Positions 6,733 to 12,713 of a DNA stretch of 12,713 nucleotides are shown in pieces. Below the pieces are notes generated by a model. That model did no database searches. It was given only the letters and a program-made list of their open reading frames with translations, and was not told the origin of the DNA. Source of the stretch: Chryseobacterium gleum. Lineage in GTDB: Bacteria > Bacteroidota > Bacteroidia > Flavobacteriales_D > Crocinitomicaceae. The position numbers and the translations under genes were made by a program. The stretch lies in assembly GCA_945877005.1 (NCBI GenBank), contig CAMCQL010000036.1, positions 1 through 12,713 on the forward strand. Direction: 5' to 3'. Position 1 is the first letter of the stretch. The number at the start of each line of letters is the position of its first letter.

Positions 6733-7827
6733 ATGTTTGAAGTAAAGGATATCCAAAACACCAATCTTATTGAGAATCCCGTCATTGCTGCAATGACTCA
6801 ATACAACCACGAACAACTTCTTTTTTGCAATGATAATCAGACCGGTTTAAAGGCTATAATCGCTGTTCATAATACTGTTTTAGGTCCAGCTTTAGGTGGA
6901 ACAAGAATGTGGAATTACTTGAATGAAATAGATGCGCTTAAAGACGTTTTGAGATTATCACGCGGAATGACCTACAAAAACGCAATTTCAGGTTTGAATC
7001 TTGGTGGTGGTAAAGCTGTTATCATTGGAGATTCAAAAACAATGAAAAACGAAGCGCTATTTAGACGATTTGGAAAATTTGTAAATAGTTTAGGTGGGAA
7101 ATATATTACAGCTGAAGATGTTGGTATATCTCCATCAGATATGGAATTCGTGAATATGGAAACAGACCATGTTGTTGGACTTCCTGGAAAAAGTGGAGAT
7201 CCATCACCTGTAACTGCATATGGGGTTTATATGGGGATGAAAGCGGCTGCAAAAGCCCAATTTGGCTCAGACTCTTTAACTGGTAAAAAAATTTCTGTAC
7301 AAGGCGTTGGTCATGTTGGCACCTATCTCATTAAACATTTAACAGAAGAAGGTGCTACTGTATATGCAACTGATATTCAAGAAGAAAATTTAAAGCTAGT
7401 CTACAAAAATCACGGAACAAAAATTGTAGGTTTAGACGAAATATACGACTTAGATGTTGATATTTATGCGCCATGTGCACTTGGTGCAACAATAAATGAT
7501 GCGACAATTGGACGATTAAAATGTTCCGTTATTGCAGGCGCAGCAAACAATCAATTAGCAAATGAAAAGCAAGGTGCACTACTTCTTAAAAAAGGAGTCA
7601 TTTATGCACCTGATTACACATTGAATGCTGGAGGAGTAATGAGTTGCTATTCCGAAGTAAAAGGATATACTCAATCATGGACTATGCAAAAAGCAGAAGG
7701 GATTTATGATACGATTGCTCAAATAATCGATCGTTCTCAAAAAGAAAATATTCCTACACAGAGCATAGCAGATACAATAGCGGAAGAACGCATCACATCG
7801 ATAGGGAAAATCAAATTACCATTATAA
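6733..7827 (+). CDS. leucine (branched-chain amino acid) dehydrogenase, Glu/Leu/Phe/Val family
   Basis: NAD-dependent oxidative deamination of leucine, valine or isoleucine to the 2-oxo acid plus ammonia, reversible, cytoplasmic. The 364 residues match the leucine dehydrogenase length. GPALGGTRMW (51-60) and GMTYKNAISGLNLGGGKAVI (78-97) hold the substrate-carboxylate lysine K82 and the catalytic lysine K94, twelve residues apart as in the family. TAEDVG (127-132) supplies the active-site Asp D130 or its neighbour. A Rossmann fold begins at KKISVQGVGHVG (dinucleotide motif 191-196), and D214 at the end of the second strand indicates NAD rather than NADP. AGAANNQL and YAPDYTLNAGGVM complete the signature. 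ATG 6733 is the first start in frame. nusB follows 9 bases later, suggesting co-transcription. In Bacteroidota this enzyme could feed branched-chain 2-oxo acids into iso-fatty acids (inference). Leucine specificity is inferred from similarity to leucine dehydrogenases; valine or phenylalanine remain possible. Confidence 0.93.
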   Translation: MFEVKDIQNTNLIENPVIAAMTQYNHEQLLFCNDNQTGLKAIIAVHNTVLGPALGGTRMWNYLNEIDALKDVLRLSRGMTYKNAISGLNLGGGKAVIIGDSKTMKNEALFRRFGKFVNSLGGKYITAEDVGISPSDMEFVNMETDHVVGLPGKSGDPSPVTAYGVYMGMKAAAKAQFGSDSLTGKKISVQGVGHVGTYLIKHLTEEGATVYATDIQEENLKLVYKNHGTKIVGLDEIYDLDVDIYAPCALGATINDATIGRLKCSVIAGAANNQLANEKQGALLLKKGVIYAPDYTLNAGGVMSCYSEVKGYTQSWTMQKAEGIYDTIAQIIDRSQKENIPTQSIADTIAEERITSIGKIKLPL

Positions 7828-7836
7828 TTACAATAA

Positions 7837-8787
7837 ATGATAAACCGAAGACATCTAAGAATTAAAGTATTGCAATCTTTGTACGCCTATTTTCTTGGTG
7901 AAGAAACGAATTACAAAAAAGCAGAAACTGAGCTTGTTCATTCTATTGAACGAATTTATGATTTGTATCTTTATTTACTTCTTTCATTTGATGAATTAAA
8001 AACAATTCATGAAAATAAGATTAATGAAAATAAACTTAAACCGAGACCAACAGCGGATGATTTAGAACCAAGCTTAAAGTTTATAAATAATCGTATTTTC
8101 AATTTACTTTCAAACTCAACTTCTTTAAGACATTCATCAGAAATGAATAAAGTGAACTGGTTAGGGGTTGAAAATCATGAAATGTTTAAAAAAATACTTA
8201 ATCACATAAAGGATAGTGAAGTTTATTTTAACTATATCAAATCAGAAGAGGATAGTTTTGAAAACGACAAAGAGTTCGTATGTCAGCTTTTTAAAGAAGA
8301 AATTGCAAATTCAAATTTAATTTATAATTTTTTTGAAGAGAAAAGCATTCATTGGTTAGACGATATTGATTTAGCCTGTTCATTAGTACTGAAAACAATT
8401 AAATCTCTGGATCAAGAGGAGGAAAACAATCCGATTTTATCGCTTTACAAAGACGAAGAAGACGAAGTAGGATTTTACAAAACGTTATTCAGAAAGACCA
8501 TATTACTTGATACCGAAAATGAACATTTAATCGATGATTTAACGAAAAACTGGGATTTTGAACGTATCGCTAAAATTGACGTTATCCTAATGAAAATGGC
8601 TATAACTGAACTTCAAGAATTTCAAAATATTCCAAAAAAAGTAACTTTGAACGAATACATAGAGATTTCTAAGTACTATAGTACTCCTAAAAGTAGTGGA
8701 TTTATTAATGGAATTTTAGATCAAGCAGTTTCTCGTTTGGAAACGACAGAAAAAATAAGAAAAATTGGTAGAGGCTTAATGGATTAA
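7837..8787 (+). CDS. nusB: transcription antitermination protein NusB (extended Bacteroidota form)
   Basis: NusB binds boxA RNA with ribosomal protein S10 (NusE) and supports antitermination in rRNA operons. At 316 residues it is about twice the E. coli size (139), as is usual for Bacteroidota. The start MINRRHLRIKVLQSLYAYF matches the NusB N-terminal helix with its basic RNA-binding face. The conserved C-terminal half is at about 215-305: FYKTLFRKTI, WDFERIAKIDVILMKMAITE, VTLNEYIEISKYYSTPKSSGFINGILD. Residues about 55-200 are a charged, mostly helical insertion with no motif I recognise. The gene sits between the dehydrogenase (9 bases upstream) and the DUF1573 lipoprotein (10 bases downstream). 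The nusB-DUF1573-yajC order is one I recall from other Bacteroidota, which supports the call. Confidence 0.93.
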   Translation: MINRRHLRIKVLQSLYAYFLGEETNYKKAETELVHSIERIYDLYLYLLLSFDELKTIHENKINENKLKPRPTADDLEPSLKFINNRIFNLLSNSTSLRHSSEMNKVNWLGVENHEMFKKILNHIKDSEVYFNYIKSEEDSFENDKEFVCQLFKEEIANSNLIYNFFEEKSIHWLDDIDLACSLVLKTIKSLDQEEENNPILSLYKDEEDEVGFYKTLFRKTILLDTENEHLIDDLTKNWDFERIAKIDVILMKMAITELQEFQNIPKKVTLNEYIEISKYYSTPKSSGFINGILDQAVSRLETTEKIRKIGRGLMD

Positions 8788-8797
8788 TGAGAAAAAT

Positions 8798-9193
8798 ATG
8801 AAAAAAATTGTTGTTTTATTTTCTATTACTAGTGTTTTATTAAGTTGTAACTCTGACAACAAAATTGATGTCGGAAATAAAACAACGATGGAAATTACAA
8901 AAGAATTTAAAGCAGGAAATGTTATTCTAGGTGAAGAAATAGAAAGTGTATTTAAATTAAAAAACACAGGTGATTATCCTTTAATCATAGCTGAAGTAAA
9001 AGGATCTTGTAGCTGCACTGTTGCAGATTACCCTGAGGACCCTATCGCTCCAGGTGATACTGAAGAAATTACAGCAACCGTTCGGACTGATAATGCAGCC
9101 CCCGGACAATTATCAAAAGAAGTAAGAGTAGTTGCAAATACAGAACCTTCACTCACTGTATTGTCTATTCGAGCAAATGTAATCCGTAAATAA
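8798..9193 (+). CDS. DUF1573-family lipoprotein
   Basis: A 131-residue secreted lipoprotein. The signal peptide MKKIVVLFSITSVLLSC ends in lipobox LLSC with C17 as the lipidated residue, followed by NSDNK. The mature part is a single immunoglobulin-like beta domain of the DUF1573 type: FKAGNVILGEEIESVFKLKNTG, then PLIIAEVKGSCSCTVADYPEDPIAPGDTEEI, ending LSIRANVIRK. The paired cysteines C71 and C73 in GSCSCT are the family hallmark and could be redox-active or metal-binding; the function is not established. It sits between nusB and yajC. ATG 8798 gives a complete signal peptide, so the start is secure. Confidence 0.92.
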   Translation: MKKIVVLFSITSVLLSCNSDNKIDVGNKTTMEITKEFKAGNVILGEEIESVFKLKNTGDYPLIIAEVKGSCSCTVADYPEDPIAPGDTEEITATVRTDNAAPGQLSKEVRVVANTEPSLTVLSIRANVIRK

Positions 9194-9220
9194 TTAACAA
9201 TCAAATAAAAACAAACAACT

Positions 9221-9490
9221 ATGCAACAAATTTTAATGCTCGTTTTAGTACTAGTAGTTTTCTACTTTTTCATGATTAGACCACAACAAAAGAAACAAAA
9301 AGAACTGAAAAAGTTCAGAGAAAACCTTGCTGTTGGTGATAAAGTACTCACCATTGGAGGTGTTCATGGGAAAATCTTAGAAGTTACTGACACAACTGTT
9401 TTAATTAACTCTGAAGGAAGCAAAATTCGTTTTGAAAAATCAGCTGTTTCTCAAACTTCTAACGATTTACTTCCTACAACAAACGCATAA
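9221..9490 (+). CDS. yajC: preprotein translocase accessory subunit YajC
   Basis: A small inner-membrane protein associated with SecDF in Sec-dependent export. The 89 residues show the classic layout: one transmembrane helix at about 3-20 (QILMLVLVLVVFYFFMI), the signature RPQQKKQKELKKFRENL right after it, then a cytoplasmic beta domain with VGDKVLTIGGVHGKILEV and KIRFEKSAV. The leader of 27 bases is A-rich with no Shine-Dalgarno. It is the last gene before the terminator at 9517-9544, so it ends the nusB-containing transcript. Confidence 0.96.
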   Translation: MQQILMLVLVLVVFYFFMIRPQQKKQKELKKFRENLAVGDKVLTIGGVHGKILEVTDTTVLINSEGSKIRFEKSAVSQTSNDLLPTTNA

Positions 9491-9516
9491 TAGTGTGATT
9501 TAATAAATTATGTTTG

Positions 9517-9544
9517 AAAGAGGGTGAGAAATCATCCTCTTTTT
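9517..9544 (+). terminator. Rho-independent terminator after yajC
   Basis: AAAGAGGGTG (9517-9526) pairs with CATCCTCTTT (9533-9542) as a 10-base-pair stem with one G-T wobble, around the 6-base loop AGAAAT, and is followed by a short T run continuing into an AT-rich stretch. It begins 27 bases past the yajC stop. The structure was read by eye, without folding energies. Confidence 0.7.
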
Positions 9545-9633
9545 AATTTAATTTAACCATCAGATTGTTAGTTAAATTGAATTTAATTCTCATTTTTTTA
9601 ATTATATTTATTGAAATTTTAAATCAGTCTAAA

Positions 9634-10014
9634 ATGTCGAAGATTAAAGTTGAATATGAGTACATTTTAAAAACATCCATTCGGATTATAGAAAACGAAG
9701 TTACCACACCCAATGGTTTGGAACAATGGTTTGCAGATAACGTTACAGTAAAAGATAATTTATACACATTTACTTGGGGGAAAAGTGATGAAACTGCTAA
9801 ATTGATTGCCAAAAGACAAGGGGTATACGTACGATTTAGATGGACTGAAAATGAAGACGAAGACTATTATTTCGAATTTAATTATAAAATAGATTCTCTT
9901 ACTAATACACTTATATTTACTATTGTTGATTTTTGTGATGATGATGAAGTAAAAGAAAATAAATCACTCTGGGACAACCAAATAAATAATCTAAAGAGAC
10001 ACATCGGCGCATAA
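9634..10014 (+). CDS. START-like (SRPBCC-fold) domain protein
   Basis: A 126-residue soluble protein resembling the START-like/AHSA1 fold proteins of Bacteroidota. Features are KVEYEYILKTSIRIIENEVTTPNGLEQWFADNV (helix-grip start with the L-QWF-ADNV pattern), then alternating beta strands (YTFTWG, YVRFRWTEN, YYFEFNYKI, LIFTIVDF) and a C-terminal helix ending LKRHIGA. Acidic runs EDEDY and CDDDEVKE are notable. The fold normally encloses a hydrophobic ligand cavity; ligand and function are unknown here. The frame is open 23 codons upstream, giving a hydrophobic extension (LILIFLIIFIEIL), but ATG 9634 leaves a compact domain typical of the family and is preferred. The permease gene follows 21 bases later; I recall this pairing in other Bacteroidota, though without known meaning. 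Confidence 0.8.
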   Translation: MSKIKVEYEYILKTSIRIIENEVTTPNGLEQWFADNVTVKDNLYTFTWGKSDETAKLIAKRQGVYVRFRWTENEDEDYYFEFNYKIDSLTNTLIFTIVDFCDDDEVKENKSLWDNQINNLKRHIGA

Positions 10015-10035
10015 TCCACTTCTCTCTATTTAGCT

Positions 10036-11457
10036 TTGAAAAAACTCTACCTGTTTAGTATACGATCTTTTATAGGTCCTTTTTTGGTGACTTTTTGTAT
10101 TTCCATGTTTATGCTAATTATGCAATTTTTCTGGAAATATATTGATGATTTAATGGGAAAAGGTCTTAGTGTTTTTGTTATTTTAGAATTATTATTTTTT
10201 GTTTCTGCTTCACTTATACCTCTTGCACTTCCACTTGCAATTCTATTGTCCTCGATTATGACAATCGGAAATTTGGCGGAAAATAATGAGCTTACAGCTT
10301 TAAAATCTTCTGGATTATCTCTTTACCGTATATTGAGACCACTTACAATGGTAGTGATTTTAATATGTATATGTACTTTTTATTTCGCAAATTACATCAT
10401 CCCTATTTCAAATTTAAAATGGCGTGCACTTATTTACGATATTCAAGAGACTAAAATCGCGAACATTATAACTCCGGGTCAATACTCGAATGAAATTGAT
10501 AACTACTCTATCAAAGTAAACAAAGAGGAAAATGGTATTTTTAGAGGAATCACAATTCATGACCACTCTTCCCCTAATTCAATAAAAACTATTCGCGCTG
10601 AAGAAGGCGAGCTTTTCAATTCTAGTAATGGCTCCTTATTGTATCTGAAATTAAAAAATGGTGCAGTAATTGAAGAATTAGATGTAAATCAACCAATTGG
10701 ATTTACATCAGCAAATAATTCCTACTTTAGATCTCAAAAAAGCAAATTTTCTTCTGCCATCTTACAAATTAAACTTTCTGGATTTCAACTCAATCGCACA
10801 GATGAAAATTTATTTAAAAATGCGCATGAAATGCTAAATGTTTTTCAATTAAATAAAGCTTTAGATTCCATAAAAAAACAAAATACAGAACTCATTAAAA
10901 ATTTTGTAGTCTCAGATCGTATTAATTCTGTTTACTTGACTAAAATTCATGACTCTACATCACCATTACCCCAAAAAACAACTAAAAAACCTCTCTGTTT
11001 TAAACAATTAAGTAAAGAAAATCAAAAGAAAATAATAGAATTAAGTATAACCACAATTGATAATAAACTGAATACACTCAACAATCAAAAAGCATTAAGT
11101 GATTCGATGACATCAAATCTTAATTCTTATAAAATTGAATTCCATCGTAAATTTGCTTTAACTTTTTCAATTTTTGTCTTGTTTTTTGTTGGTGCTCCAC
11201 TTGGTGCGATTGTAAAAAAAGGTGGATTTGGAACACCGGTAGTAATTGCTACTCTAATTTTTATGATTTACTTTATTTTGAATGAAATCGGTCAAGGACT
11301 TGTGAAAAGTGGAGCTGTACCCGTTTATGTTGGTATGTGGTTAGCGACAATAAGTTTGACTCCGATAGCACTATTACTTATGAGAAGCGCTGCAAATGAT
11401 TCAAAAGTTTTTGATAAAGATGCTTGGTTAAAATTATTTCGAAAAATTAAAAAATGA
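10036..11457 (+). CDS. LptF/LptG-family (YjgP/YjgQ) permease
   Basis: Inner-membrane permease of the Lpt machine, which with LptB2 extracts LPS and hands it to the periplasmic bridge. The 473 residues show three N-terminal membrane segments (about 12-33, 47-75, 102-124), a periplasmic region (about 125-370) and three C-terminal segments (about 372-393, 399-418, 429-449). Signatures are FIGPFLVTFCISMFMLIMQF, ENNELTALKSSGLSLYRILRPL (the cytoplasmic coupling helix) and APLGAIVKKGGFG. It is longer than E. coli LptF or LptG (about 360); the excess lies at about 255-365, a polar, probably helical insertion after the beta-jellyroll. The start is TTG at 10036: the first in-frame ATG is inside membrane segment 1 and would remove conserved sequence. 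Whether it is LptF or LptG, or one protein serving both roles, cannot be decided here. It overlaps the next gene by 4 bases (ATGA). Confidence 0.92.
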   Translation: MKKLYLFSIRSFIGPFLVTFCISMFMLIMQFFWKYIDDLMGKGLSVFVILELLFFVSASLIPLALPLAILLSSIMTIGNLAENNELTALKSSGLSLYRILRPLTMVVILICICTFYFANYIIPISNLKWRALIYDIQETKIANIITPGQYSNEIDNYSIKVNKEENGIFRGITIHDHSSPNSIKTIRAEEGELFNSSNGSLLYLKLKNGAVIEELDVNQPIGFTSANNSYFRSQKSKFSSAILQIKLSGFQLNRTDENLFKNAHEMLNVFQLNKALDSIKKQNTELIKNFVVSDRINSVYLTKIHDSTSPLPQKTTKKPLCFKQLSKENQKKIIELSITTIDNKLNTLNNQKALSDSMTSNLNSYKIEFHRKFALTFSIFVLFFVGAPLGAIVKKGGFGTPVVIATLIFMIYFILNEIGQGLVKSGAVPVYVGMWLATISLTPIALLLMRSAANDSKVFDKDAWLKLFRKIKK

Positions 11458-12635
11458 GTATTCTTTACATCACCAATAAACCAATTTATCCAATAATTGA
11501 TGGTGGTTGTTTTGCGATGGAGTCATTTCTTAACGCATTAATTTCCTGCAAAGTAAAAATAAAACATTTGTGCTTATCAACTCAAAAACATCCTTTTGAT
11601 ATCGATTTATATCCTGAAGAAATTCAACAAATAACAGCTCCTGAATCAGTCAATATAAACACAAATTTTTCTTTTTCTAAAGCAGTAACATCATTCATTA
11701 GAAATACATCCTATAATTCAGATCGTTTTTTTTCGAAAGAGTTTTGTGATAAAATTCTTTCAGCTATTGACAGCAAGACATCGGTAATTATTTTAGAGAG
11801 CAGCTATTTACTTGTATACCTTAGTGAGATTAAAAAAAAATTCAAAGGAAAAATTTTAGTTCGTACTCACAATGTAGAACATTTAATTTGGGATGATTAT
11901 GCTAAAAATACTCGTTCCATCTTCAAAAAAACAATATATAACTACCTGAAAAAAAGACTGAAAAAATTCGAGATGAAAAATCTTAACGCAATTAATGGTG
12001 TACTATCTATTTCAAAAACAGACACATTGCTATTTAAACAATTAGGATTAAGTACCCCTATCCACACCTTATCAGTAGGTATAGAATCTATCAATTCAGA
12101 AGATGTCAGTTACAACTTTAATTCAAATCACTTTTTTTTTCTTGGAGCATTTAATTGGAAGCCCAATAAAGATGCCGCAGAACAATTGATTCATAAAATT
12201 TTTCCATTGATTCAAAAAGTCATTCCATCTGCTGAATTACATATTGCTGGTACGTTCATGCCAGATGATTTCTTTAACTATTCATCTAATTCTATAAGCA
12301 TACATGGTAGAATTAAAGATGTACCCTCTTTTCTTTTGAAATCCGGAACTTTAATTGCTCCCATTACTTCTGGATCTGGAATCAGAATTAAAATACTTGA
12401 ATGTTTAGCATTGGGTGTTCCGGTAATCGCAACAAAAATTGCTTTAAAAGGTCTGGAAGACTCACCTGCTTTTTGTATTAATTCAATTAAAGATTATGTC
12501 TCTTACGCGTTGCAAATCAATTCAAATACAGAGTTAATTGAAACGTATAAAAAGGAAGCAATGAATTACATTCAACAAAATCACTCTACAGAAAGTATTG
12601 CAGATAATTTAAAAATAATAATAAGTGGTAAATAA
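11454..12635 (+). CDS. glycosyltransferase, GT-B fold, family-4-type
   Basis: A 393-residue cytoplasmic or membrane-associated sugar transferase. The N-terminal domain begins MSILYITNKPIYPIIDGG, with the acceptor-side glycine pair, and includes VRTHNVEHLIWDDYA (136-150), a motif typical of a family-4-like subgroup. The linker carries SVGIES. The donor domain reads FFFLGAFNWKPNKDAAEQL (227-245), ELHIAGTF (261-268), HGRIKDVPSFL, and SGSGIRIKILECLALGVPVIATKIALKGLE (306-335), which holds the nucleotide-sugar-binding Glu residues E316 and E335. No membrane segment or signal peptide is visible. The substrate is unknown; the 4-base overlap with the LPS-type permease and the overlapping next glycosyltransferase suggest a role in cell-surface glycan or LPS assembly (inference). 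The start is fixed by the ATGA overlap and by the family N-terminus. Confidence 0.92.
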   Translation: MSILYITNKPIYPIIDGGCFAMESFLNALISCKVKIKHLCLSTQKHPFDIDLYPEEIQQITAPESVNINTNFSFSKAVTSFIRNTSYNSDRFFSKEFCDKILSAIDSKTSVIILESSYLLVYLSEIKKKFKGKILVRTHNVEHLIWDDYAKNTRSIFKKTIYNYLKKRLKKFEMKNLNAINGVLSISKTDTLLFKQLGLSTPIHTLSVGIESINSEDVSYNFNSNHFFFLGAFNWKPNKDAAEQLIHKIFPLIQKVIPSAELHIAGTFMPDDFFNYSSNSISIHGRIKDVPSFLLKSGTLIAPITSGSGIRIKILECLALGVPVIATKIALKGLEDSPAFCINSIKDYVSYALQINSNTELIETYKKEAMNYIQQNHSTESIADNLKIIISGK

Positions 12636-12713
12636 ACCTAAATTAGTTGTATTGCTTTCTCGATTTCCTTATCCACTAGAAAAGGGAGATAAATTACGTG
12701 CGCACCATCAAAT
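12625..12713 (+). CDS. second glycosyltransferase, N-terminus only
   Basis: An open frame from GTG at 12625 to the right edge, 29 codons, reading VNKPKLVVLLSRFPYPLEKG then DKLRAHHQ. The pattern LLSRFPYPLEKGDKLRA is typical of the first strand and loop of GT-B glycosyltransferases with an N-terminal acceptor domain. GTG 12625 is the only plausible start in frame before this motif, giving an 11-base overlap with the preceding gene and implying translational coupling. Too little is present to say which sugar or acceptor it uses. Confidence 0.7.
   Translation, partial: MVNKPKLVVLLSRFPYPLEKGDKLRAHHQ

Noticed and set aside
9600..9612. TATATTTA as a -7 element before the START-like gene
   Set aside because: It deviates from TAnnTTTG at the last base, and the nearest upstream TTG is 23 bases away, so support is too weak to list, although a promoter is expected after the terminator.
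9565..9633. Hydrophobic N-terminal extension of the START-like protein that could look like a signal peptide
   Set aside because: The sequence is upstream AT-rich DNA translated in frame; the family begins at the ATG at 9634 and its fold is cytoplasmic. A membrane anchor cannot be fully excluded.
10031..10038. TAGCTTTG, an exact TAnnTTTG match overlapping the permease TTG start codon
   Set aside because: No TTG at -33 spacing is visible, and transcription from it would begin after the start codon, leaving only an internal ATG within membrane segment 1.
1..12713. Mobile element, prophage, CRISPR, toxin-antitoxin or defence system
   Set aside because: I looked on both strands for transposases, integrases, tRNA-like sequence, regular repeat arrays and paired small genes and saw none; nearly all of the DNA is accounted for by housekeeping and envelope genes.

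Overview
This AT-rich window looks like core chromosome of a Bacteroidota bacterium, most likely Flavobacteriales. The pointers are a fused lpxC/fabZ gene, a long NusB with the conserved domain only at its C-terminus, a nusB / DUF1573 lipoprotein / yajC gene run, A/T-rich gene leaders without clear Shine-Dalgarno motifs, and matches to the Bacteroidota -7 promoter element TAnnTTTG. I see no rRNA, tRNA, CRISPR array, insertion sequence, phage gene or attachment site. No intergenic stretch reaches 300 bases; the longest is about 143 bases (9491-9633).

Left half, minus strand, read from 6637 down to 1: an ABC exporter half-transporter, a small membrane-anchored protein of unknown function, then lpxD, lpxC/fabZ and lpxA (early lipid A synthesis plus the FabZ dehydratase), and an rlmD-type RNA methyltransferase cut by the left edge. 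Spacers are 4-11 bases except for 77 bases in front of lpxD, where a good promoter match sits almost on the start codon.

Right half, plus strand, from 6733: a leucine-dehydrogenase-type enzyme, extended nusB, a DUF1573 lipoprotein and yajC, closed by a convincing hairpin-plus-T-tract terminator at 9517-9544. A second run follows: a START-like protein, an LptF/LptG-family permease (TTG start), a family-4-type glycosyltransferase overlapping it by 4 bases, and the beginning of another glycosyltransferase overlapping that one by 11 bases and cut by the right edge.

The two halves are divergent around a 95-base region (6638-6732) holding back-to-back -7-like elements. Much of the window concerns the outer membrane: lipid A precursor synthesis on the left, an LPS-export-type permease and glycosyltransferases on the right. 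Housekeeping genes (transcription antitermination, Sec accessory protein, amino-acid dehydrogenase, RNA methylation) make up the rest. I found no convincing new system. The points most worth a check are the apparent loss of iron-sulfur cysteines in the rlmD-type protein, the near-leaderless lpxD promoter, and an ABC half-transporter with Asp in place of the catalytic Glu and no partner beside it.
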